A stretch of 64,000 nt of DNA from the NCBI RefSeq assembly GCF_900199545.1, contig NZ_LT962671.1, positions 1,166,814 to 1,230,813 of the forward strand, read 5' to 3'. The notes beneath the pieces are model-generated. The model saw only the letters and a list, made by a program, of their open reading frames with translations, made no database searches and had not been told where the DNA came from. The translations under genes and the position numbers were made by a program. The DNA is from Raoultibacter massiliensis. Lineage in GTDB: Bacteria; Actinomycetota; Coriobacteriia; Coriobacteriales; Eggerthellaceae. Position 1 is the stretch's first letter. The number at the start of each line of letters is the position of its first letter. Shown one piece after another: positions 43,387 through 50,429 of this stretch.

Positions 43387-44775
43387 ATGTTCTGGGATAC
43401 AATCAAACACTTCTACGCCCGTCTCGGCGCCATCCCGAAAGTATCTTTCGCATTTTTGGGATGCGGGCTTGCACGTGCTTGGCTCTGGTGGATCCTGTCG
43501 CTCGTCAGCTACTCGGAAGCATTCCCTTCCTACACGGGAAGCCAAGGGCATCTCTTGTTTGATCTCGGTGAAGTAATAGGCTTTTTCCTTTTATCCTTCC
43601 TTGCGTATCGGTTTAGCCCCTTCTTCAAACGCTCGCCAGCCGCCGTTCTCGCGCTTGCCCTTACCCTGTTCGGGGGGTTCGGCACCGTCTTCGCAGTGGG
43701 AAGCCCAGTCGTCGGCGTTTATGCAGCGTTTCTCATCATTGGAGGAGGCGTCGGCTATGCGCTTCTGTTTCTCCTTTGGCTCGAACTATATGGCTGCCTT
43801 ACCGCCCGAAACATGCTCATCGCGTGGACAGGTTCGTATTTCATCGCTCTTGCGATATGGGGCCTGCATCAAGTAACCGAAGCAGGAGCGATCGAAGCGA
43901 TCATGTGCCTGCTTCCATTAATGAGCATGTTCATGCTGTTCAAGGGATTCTATTCCCTCCCCGCGGCAAGCCTTCCGGCAAAGATGAGCCACAAGCCCTC
44001 GATCCCCTGGAAACTCATCATCGTGCTTTCGGCGTTCGCCCTGGCCTTTGGCATTGGCGATGCAGCCACCGGGCAAAACATGTTCACCTGGATAAGCAAG
44101 GTCGGTATGGGCATCCCGGAGTTGCTTGTGCTGCTTTGCGTTTTGTTCTTCTCGAAGCGATTCAGTTTCAGATATCTCGTTACCGTAGCCTCGCTTTTCA
44201 TCGTCGCGGGACTCATCGGGGCCTTTTTCGTCGAAGGACAGGCCGTGCCCTCGTTCGTGCTCATGAACGCAAGCAGCGAGATATACCTTATCATGGTGTA
44301 TGCCATCGCCTGCATAATGGGGCATCAACTTGGATCATCGGCCGTGTATCTGGCAGGACTCTTCGCCGGGCTCTACAAAGTTTTCCTGCAAATCGGCAAG
44401 ACGCTGGGGCTCGTTGTCGTCGAGCAAGTGCACAACACGGCAATTTCCGTTCCTGTACTTGCGCTCATCATGGTTCTGGTAACCATCGCGGCCACGATCA
44501 TCCTCGTTCAAGACAGAAGCATCGTCGATAAGTTCAGCTGGAAGGAACAAAGCGTTGATCCGAAAAACGCCTCATGCGCGAAGATTACCGAAGAGCATCG
44601 CCTTACGCCGAAAGAGGCTTCCGTTCTCCTGCTTCTAGCAAAGGGGCAAGACACGGCGCAAATAGCCGAAGAGCTCTTCCTTGCGCAAAGCACCGTGCGG
44701 GTTCACACCAGCAGCATTTACAAGAAACTCGATATCCATTCCAGGAAGGAACTCGACAAACTGTTGAACGGCTAG
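43387..44775 (+). CDS. LuxR-type transcriptional regulator with multi-helix membrane domain (copy 2)
   Basis: A 462-residue regulator. About 12 hydrophobic helices span residues 10-380, beginning FAFLGCGLARAWLWWILSLV. The LuxR HTH is at 404-462 (LTPKEASVLLLLAKGQDTAQI ... IHSRKELDKLL). The start at 43387 has AAGGG upstream; an ATG 12 codons earlier has no site. It is convergent with the Tat-exported flavoprotein gene 136 bases away, the likely regulated target. It is only distantly similar to copies 1 and 3 in the membrane part. Confidence 0.87.
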   Translation: MFWDTIKHFYARLGAIPKVSFAFLGCGLARAWLWWILSLVSYSEAFPSYTGSQGHLLFDLGEVIGFFLLSFLAYRFSPFFKRSPAAVLALALTLFGGFGTVFAVGSPVVGVYAAFLIIGGGVGYALLFLLWLELYGCLTARNMLIAWTGSYFIALAIWGLHQVTEAGAIEAIMCLLPLMSMFMLFKGFYSLPAASLPAKMSHKPSIPWKLIIVLSAFALAFGIGDAATGQNMFTWISKVGMGIPELLVLLCVLFFSKRFSFRYLVTVASLFIVAGLIGAFFVEGQAVPSFVLMNASSEIYLIMVYAIACIMGHQLGSSAVYLAGLFAGLYKVFLQIGKTLGLVVVEQVHNTAISVPVLALIMVLVTIAATIILVQDRSIVDKFSWKEQSVDPKNASCAKITEEHRLTPKEASVLLLLAKGQDTAQIAEELFLAQSTVRVHTSSIYKKLDIHSRKELDKLLNG

Positions 44776-44911
44776 CGCTTTACCGTCAACAAGAATCCTT
44801 CTCCTCGCCCGATCATTGCGCAGCAGCCCGAGAGCGGCATCTTCTAACGCAGCGAGGTCGAACGCTTGAACGCGCTCGACCTCGCTGCAACAGCTCTCGT
44901 TATCCCAATCG

Positions 44912-46693
44912 CTACAGAGCCCGATCCGATGCAATCGTTTCGGCGGCGATGATCCCGAATGCCGATGCAATAGCCAATCCGTTCCCAACCTCGTTCCCGA
45001 AACAGCCGTGTCCCGATACCGCACCAGCGGCGTAGAGTCCGGAAATGACGCCTCCGCTCGAATCGACCACACGCGCAGAGGGGTCGGTGCGAATGCCGCC
45101 ATAGGTGCTCTGCATCGCAGGCTTCACCAGCGCCGCATAGTAAGGAGGATTGTCGAACACGCTGGCGACCTTAGCGCCGAACTCCTCTTCGACATTCCCA
45201 ACGCCCGTCGACTGCCATCTTTCCATAGTCTCGACGAAATTATGCTTCGCCGCATCATCGAACCCCATCGCTTCGGCCAGCTTTTCCCACGAATCCCCTG
45301 TTTCAAAGTAGCCCAGATCGTTGTAATCGCTTATGAGCTTCTTCTCGTCGATAGTCGTCTGATCGAATATCGCCCACGCTTCCTGATTGGGCAGACCCAA
45401 CTCCGCATCCGACTTCTCATGAACGGTCGAGCCCGTTTCGCTGATAAAGCGCTTGCCCGTATCGTCAACGAGCACAGCAACGCTCTGTATGGCGGCAAGG
45501 GAGATAACCGCCCCGGTATCGGTTATGTGGCATATGTTGTTGGCTTTGATGGCGGTCATATTGCATATATCGGCACCGATCGCCTCGGCGGCAAGAATTC
45601 CCTCACCCATGGCCGACGCCGAACCCGAATGCGGAAGCCCGCAGTATTCGGCAGCATCAGCGTACTCTGCGAGCATGTCTTCGTTGTTTCCGAATCCGCC
45701 GCAAGCAAGCAAGACGGCCCCGGCCGATATCGTATACTCGCCCGCATCGTTTGCCACCACAACTCCCGTTACCGTATCGCCTTCTTTGACGATCGAAACA
45801 AGCGCGGTGTTCAAACGGTAATCAACGCCCTTCGCATCCATCTGCTCAGATAAGCGTTTGATGATATGGGTTCCGGGAGAAGAGCCGTCGATGATCGTAT
45901 TCGAGAAGTTCGCATACCTGCCAAACGGAACGCCGATGGCAATGTACGCATCGACGGCATCACCGCTTCTCAGTGAATATGCGGTCAGGCAATCGATGTC
46001 GACGGGAAGGCCGCTTTTCTCCGCCGTTTTCTTCTTGGCATCAAGATAATCTTGCTCAGACGAATCGGCTATTCCCTTCTTGTACACAGTGTAGCCACCC
46101 CCACCGGCAAGCCCACTTGATGCAAACATAGTGTCTCCCCCGCCCAAAAATCCTTGCTTTTCGACGAGTATCACATTTGCTCCGGCATCGATGAGCTTGG
46201 CGGCGGCGTTCATCCCCGCAGAACCGGCACCTACAATCACGACATCCGCAGAACAGTCTTCGCATGAAGGGGCGGGATAATCAGGCCCCGCCTTGAATGC
46301 AGCGATGTCGCCCGCCTGCTTCAGAGCCAGTTCCGCAGCGCTTATCACAGCCATGCTCGTAAGCGTCGCGCCCGCTACGGTATCCACGGCGACCGTCTGG
46401 TACTCCACTATGTCCCGAAGTACTCTTTCTGCGGCGTTATCGGAAATGACCGCAGTTTCCGAGCTGTCGATCATCGCCGCTTTCACAATGCAGCCGTTGT
46501 TTACGGTTAACTCGACGGTAACGTTTCCGGCACGCCCCATTGCGGTGCCTGCATACGTGCCAGAAGCAAGCGCCTGCTCTTGCTTCTCCGCATTGGGCGA
46601 ACACCCTGCCAAGGCAAAACCGGCTCCACCCAAGGCAACCGCTGCAGTACCCCTCAAAAACCCTCTCCGCGAAATACTATTTCTCTCTTCCAT
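44912..46693 (-). CDS. Tat-exported FMN/FAD flavoprotein reductase (fumarate/urocanate reductase-like)
   Basis: A 593-residue extracytoplasmic reductase. A Tat signal SRRGFLRG is followed by a hydrophobic stretch and a lipobox (FALAGCS), so it is probably a Tat lipoprotein. The FMN-binding domain is at about 40-125, with DTVAGATLTS as the site for covalent FMN. The FAD domain (from about 148) carries VVIVGAGSAGMNAAAKLIDA, then GGGDTMFASSG and the C-terminal GGIRTDPSARVVDSSGGVIS and FGNEVGNGLAIASAFG. Family members reduce C=C bonds of fumarate, urocanate, cinnamates and others, as respiratory acceptors. The specific acceptor is unknown. The gene runs towards the membrane LuxR gene. Confidence 0.9.
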   Translation of the reverse strand: MEERNSISRRGFLRGTAAVALGGAGFALAGCSPNAEKQEQALASGTYAGTAMGRAGNVTVELTVNNGCIVKAAMIDSSETAVISDNAAERVLRDIVEYQTVAVDTVAGATLTSMAVISAAELALKQAGDIAAFKAGPDYPAPSCEDCSADVVIVGAGSAGMNAAAKLIDAGANVILVEKQGFLGGGDTMFASSGLAGGGGYTVYKKGIADSSEQDYLDAKKKTAEKSGLPVDIDCLTAYSLRSGDAVDAYIAIGVPFGRYANFSNTIIDGSSPGTHIIKRLSEQMDAKGVDYRLNTALVSIVKEGDTVTGVVVANDAGEYTISAGAVLLACGGFGNNEDMLAEYADAAEYCGLPHSGSASAMGEGILAAEAIGADICNMTAIKANNICHITDTGAVISLAAIQSVAVLVDDTGKRFISETGSTVHEKSDAELGLPNQEAWAIFDQTTIDEKKLISDYNDLGYFETGDSWEKLAEAMGFDDAAKHNFVETMERWQSTGVGNVEEEFGAKVASVFDNPPYYAALVKPAMQSTYGGIRTDPSARVVDSSGGVISGLYAAGAVSGHGCFGNEVGNGLAIASAFGIIAAETIASDRAL

Positions 46694-47081
46694 GCAGATC
46701 CCCTTCCGTTCGGATAACGCTGCTTTCCGCTTGATGCGAAAAGGAGTCTAGAGCCAACATCGAAGCTTGGGTATTATCAATGACGCTCATTTTTCGGTAA
46801 ATGCCTAAGCGCAAGCGCTTAGGTGCCGTTCATCAGCGAAAAGAGAGCGAGCGGCGATGCGCCTGACGCCGCCAAGCACCCCTTCCACTCATAGCCTGTC
46901 ACGGTGATCGCCATGCAGTTGAGCTCCCCTGCGCGAATCCCCATCGTCGCGCGCCCGCCCGCCAGACGGTCTTTTTGCAGCGCATCGAACTTTTTTCAAA
47001 CAACCGTTGACCTTCCCGTTACGGCATACCCCATACTGGGTCTCGAACGTTCAGGGAACCAAAGGGAAAGACGGCTAGCCT
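46694..47081. other. Divergent intergenic region of flavoprotein and MerR genes
   Basis: About 390 bases with no credible gene. It contains the 20-base palindrome at 46804-46823 and must hold promoters for both flanking genes. No clear -10/-35 pair was fixed by eye. Confidence 0.45.
46804..46823. promoter_or_regulatory. Perfect palindrome, candidate operator
   Basis: CCTAAGCGC-AA-GCGCTTAGG, two perfect 9-base arms, 111 bases upstream of the flavoprotein start codon. No T-run follows on either strand, so a terminator is unlikely. Candidate binding site for the nearby LuxR or MerR regulator. Confidence 0.55.
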
Positions 47082-47876
47082 ATGTTGACGATCGGAGAAT
47101 TCTCCCGCACCTGCTTTGTAAGCAAGAAGACGCTTCGCCATTACGACGAGATCGGGCTTCTGCGTCCAGCTCATGTCGCCGAAAACGGATACCGCTATTA
47201 CACGGCGGACCAGATTCGCACCATGCGCCTGATCTTAAGGCTCAAATCGTACGGGTTTTCGCTGCCCGAGATAGCGGCACATCTGGCCTACCCCGATGAT
47301 GAACTCCTCTCCCAGGCGCTTTTTGAAAAGCATCGGTTGCTGGAAGCGGAAATCGGCAAAGCACAGCGGGTGCTTAACCGCATGGAACAAGATATCGAAA
47401 AACTGAAAAGGAGCATCGACATCATGAAGCAAGACATTGCTGTTGAGGTGGTAGAACGCATGCCGCAAACCGTCTTCGGCGTGCGCCGGGCGATAAACGT
47501 ACAGGATTTCCAGGAGCTATTCGCCGAGCTCGACGCCTCTCTTACCAAAAACGGTATCACCGCGCTCGGAGCACCGATGGCGTTTTACCATGACGAGGAC
47601 TTCAGCGCCGACGATTCCGACATCGAGGTAGCCGTACCCGTTGCAGAAGGAACCGCCGGCTCGCACCCGATCGAAGGAGGCCCTCATGCGTGCTCGACGC
47701 TTTCAGGGCCCTACGACCCCGAGGCGTTCACCGCGCTATATGCGGGGATCATGCAGTGGATCGACGAGAACGGCTACCATGTTGCAGGTTCGCCCTTCGA
47801 TGTGTACGAGAAGGGCGGCCCCGACGTCGACCCGAAAGACTACGTTACCGAAATATGCTTCCCCATTGCTAAGTAG
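47082..47876 (+). CDS. MerR family regulator with GyrI-like effector domain (BmrR type)
   Basis: A 264-residue regulator. The MerR HTH covers about 1-70 (TIGEFSRTCFVSKKTLRHYDEIGLL, ENGYRYYTADQI). The dimerisation coiled coil covers about 80-118. A GyrI/AraC-binding domain covers about 120-264 (FDVYEKGGPDVDPKDYVTEI). BmrR-type proteins bind cationic or hydrophobic drugs and activate efflux genes. No efflux gene lies next to it, so the target is open. Confidence 0.92.
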   Translation: MLTIGEFSRTCFVSKKTLRHYDEIGLLRPAHVAENGYRYYTADQIRTMRLILRLKSYGFSLPEIAAHLAYPDDELLSQALFEKHRLLEAEIGKAQRVLNRMEQDIEKLKRSIDIMKQDIAVEVVERMPQTVFGVRRAINVQDFQELFAELDASLTKNGITALGAPMAFYHDEDFSADDSDIEVAVPVAEGTAGSHPIEGGPHACSTLSGPYDPEAFTALYAGIMQWIDENGYHVAGSPFDVYEKGGPDVDPKDYVTEICFPIAK

Positions 47877-47889
47877 CGGATAGGAACCA

Positions 47890-47932
47890 CTGCTAAAAGG
47901 CTGGCCGATATCCCCGGCCAGCCTTTTAGCAG
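47890..47932. terminator. Bidirectional terminator between convergent genes
   Basis: A perfect 17-base stem CTGCTAAAAGGCTGGCC / GGCCAGCCTTTTAGCAG with a 9-base loop. It sits between the MerR gene and the DUF1048 gene, which converge. Confidence 0.85.
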
Positions 47933-47939
47933 ATCGGAC

Positions 47940-48287
47940 TTACGCTTCTCCCCCGCCCAGTTTCTCTGCGATCTCGCGATTCAGCTTCTCGCGCAGCTTC
48001 CCAGCCTGCGTTTTCGCATCGCGTATGAGTTCGTCGCAAAACGAGGCGACGTCTTTGCCGGTGATGTCGAGCACAGGGCGACCCTCCGCCGCACCCGCTT
48101 CGAAGAGATCGATAAGATCGTACTGGACCTTCAGCATGTCCATTCCGTCCCCTGCCGTGAAGTTCCACATGTACTTCTGGGCCTTCTCGTACACGAACCG
48201 ATAATCGTCGGGCAACGCCTTCACCCGCGCCATCATCTCGCGGTATTCCTTCTTGTCGCCGATAAGCTTCTCGAATATATCAAGCAT
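47940..48287 (-). CDS. DUF1048 family protein
   Basis: A 115-residue all-helical cytoplasmic protein (MLDIFEKLIGDKKEYREMMA..., YEKAQKYMWNF, GKDVASFCDELI). DUF1048 genes are commonly found directly after PadR regulators, as here, with an 8-base overlap. The function of the family is unknown. The C-terminus is Lys/Glu-rich. Confidence 0.88.
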   Translation of the reverse strand: MLDIFEKLIGDKKEYREMMARVKALPDDYRFVYEKAQKYMWNFTAGDGMDMLKVQYDLIDLFEAGAAEGRPVLDITGKDVASFCDELIRDAKTQAGKLREKLNREIAEKLGGGEA

Positions 48288-48636
48288 GGCTCTTGCTTCC
48301 TTTCAACTCGTTGATCTTCGCCGAGACGAACTCCCACTTGGACCAGAAAGCTTCCAACTGCGTCCGACCCCTCTCGTTAAGGGAGTAGAACTTCCTCGGA
48401 GGCCCCATCTCGGATGGTTTCTTCTGTGTGTCCACCAGGCCGTTTTTCTCGAGGCGTACAAGGATCGTGTAGACCGTTCCCTCAACCACGTCCTCGAATC
48501 CGAGGGCGTTCAGCCGCCGGGTGATCTCGTAGCCGTAGGTTTCCTCGCGGCTGATGATCTCCAGCACGCAACCCTCCAGCACGCCTTTCAGCATTTCGGT
48601 TAGGTTCTCCAGCTCGATCAACTCCCATTTTGTCAT
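48280..48636 (-). CDS. PadR family transcriptional regulator
   Basis: A 118-residue repressor. Winged HTH over about 10-85: LKGVLEGCVLEIISREETYG, YEITRRLNALGF and VYTILVRLEKNGLVDTQKKP. A short C-terminal helix follows. PadR proteins often answer to phenolic acids or drugs. Start at MTKWELIELENL; a much longer open frame upstream is not supported. It heads a two-gene unit with DUF1048. Confidence 0.92.
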   Translation of the reverse strand: MTKWELIELENLTEMLKGVLEGCVLEIISREETYGYEITRRLNALGFEDVVEGTVYTILVRLEKNGLVDTQKKPSEMGPPRKFYSLNERGRTQLEAFWSKWEFVSAKINELKGSKSHA

Positions 48637-49131
48637 GGTTACTATTCTGTAGCACTTATTACTAGTACATAGTATCACAGAATAGTTTGCATGAATAGAA
48701 GCAGGAACGCCCGTCACAAAGCCGGCATTTCGCCGTATGGAACAAGCCAACCCAGAATCGCATCTCCGCGATCGGCGCCGAGACCGCCGCAATAGCGAAA
48801 GCGGCCCGAAGTGCACAGAAATCATCAGATTGTTGCAAGTTGAAGGCCTGGAAACCACCCTCGGATGCGTTGCCTTGCGCATCGCGACACGTTTGCCCAG
48901 CTCGGGAAAAGCAGTACGCCGTTGCAGGATGCCGATAGGTTGCTTTTGATTGACTTCGAGCAGATACAAGGCACCGGCCTGCAACAATCTGAGGTAAAGC
49001 GTGTATCTGGAACGTCCTCATCTACGATGGAAGCTGATTTCGGTTTTCAGCAGCGGCATACCCTGAAACAGCAGCGAAGCGGGGCGGAGCCCTATGCCCC
49101 ACCCCGCTTCATCGCCGCCGAAGGTTCTAAC
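48637..49131. other. Intergenic region, no credible gene
   Basis: About 495 bases. Open frames on both strands here lack ribosome sites and family features. An inverted pair CAGATTGTTGCA (48826-48837) / TGCAACAATCTG (48980-48991) is present; its meaning is unknown. At the right end a weak hairpin GAAGCGGGG (49076-49084) / CCCCGCTTC (49102-49110) lies after the VOC gene and may end the athLS operon, though no T-run follows. The PadR promoter should be at the left end, which is locally AT-rich. Confidence 0.45.
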
Positions 49132-49593
49132 CTACAGGCCGGAAATGTTGTCCTGCACGAGTTCGAAACGCTCGCTTCCCGGGCCCCTGAAAAACGCGAT
49201 GCGCATGTTCAAGCCCTTCTCGTTGCACACGGCGAACACCGTGCCGTCCAAATCGCATGCACGATCGAAGTCGAGCGGAGGATCGAACGGCCCCGCCTCC
49301 ATTTCGACGCCGTGCTCCTTCAGATGAGCCACAGCCGCATCCATATCGGGAACGCGAAATGCCAAGTGGTTGAGCGAAACCGCGGCCGTCTCGAGCGGCG
49401 TCTTATCCTCTTGCTCCAGAAGCTCCACCACCGTGCCGCCGGGGTGGCGCATCCACGCCATCTTCAGCGGCTTGTCGCCTTCCATGGCAAGCGACTCGAA
49501 CAACAGCTCGAATCCCAGAACGTCGGCGTAAAACGCAAGGGACTCTTCTATGTCCCGGCAGTAAATGCCCGAATGCTGGCTGCTCAGCTCCAT
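49132..49593 (-). CDS. VOC-superfamily protein (glyoxalase/dioxygenase fold)
   Basis: A 153-residue protein with two paired beta-alpha-beta-beta-beta units: QHSGIYCRDIEESLAFYADV at the start and LNHLAFRVPDMDAAVAHLKE (about 75-94) in the middle. Metal-ligand candidates are His8, Glu57 (VVELLE), His77 and a C-terminal Glu (RFELVQD). The start at 49593 has GGAGG five bases upstream. It follows athS by 10 bases, so it is in the transhydroxylase operon; it may open, epimerise or isomerise a ring product. The specific reaction is unknown. Confidence 0.82.
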   Translation of the reverse strand: MELSSQHSGIYCRDIEESLAFYADVLGFELLFESLAMEGDKPLKMAWMRHPGGTVVELLEQEDKTPLETAAVSLNHLAFRVPDMDAAVAHLKEHGVEMEAGPFDPPLDFDRACDLDGTVFAVCNEKGLNMRIAFFRGPGSERFELVQDNISGL

Positions 49594-49603
49594 GAAAGCC
49601 TCC

Positions 49604-50425
49604 TTACGCACGGTACAGGGCGATCGTCCCGACGTTCAGATCCTTCTCGATCGTCGAGATGAAATCGGAAACGGTGCGTGGCATATACCCTTCGGCCTCG
49701 ACCGTGATGCTGTAGTCTGACGGCTCGATCTGACGGAACCAGAAATCCCCGAAGTCGTCGGATTCGGTCTCCCTCGTCTCCCCCGTAGCGAGATCGGTAA
49801 GAACGACTTTGGCTCCGATGAGCACTTCCTCTTCTTCGAGATCGGCGATCTCACCGCCGATGAAGCGCTTCGGAAGATTCAGATAGTACACGCTGGGGCC
49901 GGTACCGTATTCGGGATGAAGCTTTTCCGCGTCACCAAGCTCGCCGGCGAAATCCTCGATATCGCCGAATCGCAGCGCGTCGTGGGCGCAAGCCTCGACA
50001 CAGCGCGGTACAGACCAGCCGTCGTCGAGCAAATGAGCGCACCCGGTGCACTTCTGCGGAATGTCGAGCTCCTCGTTCCAAAACACCTTGTGGTACGGAC
50101 ACGCCTCCATGATAGCCTTCTGGCCCTTCGCCTTCACCGGATCGATGACGATCAGGCCGTCGTCACGCCGATACACGGCACCGTCCTTTGCTGCAGCCAT
50201 GCATGGCGCACTTTCGCAATGCTGGCACATGATAGGCGTATAGGAGACGGTGACTTTCGGAACCTGACCGCGCTCCTTCTCTTCGACGTTGAGCCACTGC
50301 TGGCCAACATCGGGCTGGGGAGCCGCGTAGGGCATCCAATCGTTATCGCAATGCTCGTCTTTGCAAACCAACTGGCAGCTGCGGCAACCAACGCACTTGG
50401 CTACATCGATGACAAAGGTCTTCAT
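49604..50425 (-). CDS. athS: Iron-sulfur subunit of a pyrogallol-transhydroxylase-like enzyme
   Basis: A 273-residue electron-transfer subunit. It matches the small subunit of Pelobacter acidigallici pyrogallol-phloroglucinol transhydroxylase (about 275 residues) throughout. Shared features: start AKCVGCRSCQLVC, then WLNVEEKERG, CQHCESAPC lacking the usual fourth Cys at this site, GAVYRRDDGLIVIDPVKAKG, ACPYHKVFWNEE and QKCTGCAHLLDD. The C-terminal part (about 200-273: IGAKVVLTDLATGE, DYSITVEAEGYMPRTV) is a Cna-B-like beta domain, a hallmark of that subunit. Three [4Fe-4S] clusters are expected. It lies 4 bases after the large-subunit gene. No signal peptide: cytoplasmic. Confidence 0.88.
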   Translation of the reverse strand: MKTFVIDVAKCVGCRSCQLVCKDEHCDNDWMPYAAPQPDVGQQWLNVEEKERGQVPKVTVSYTPIMCQHCESAPCMAAAKDGAVYRRDDGLIVIDPVKAKGQKAIMEACPYHKVFWNEELDIPQKCTGCAHLLDDGWSVPRCVEACAHDALRFGDIEDFAGELGDAEKLHPEYGTGPSVYYLNLPKRFIGGEIADLEEEEVLIGAKVVLTDLATGETRETESDDFGDFWFRQIEPSDYSITVEAEGYMPRTVSDFISTIEKDLNVGTIALYRA

Positions 50426-50429
50426 AGGG

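Noticed and set aside
48662..49021. 119-codon open frame on the minus strand in the PadR-VOC gap
   Set aside because: Composition and start context do not support coding.
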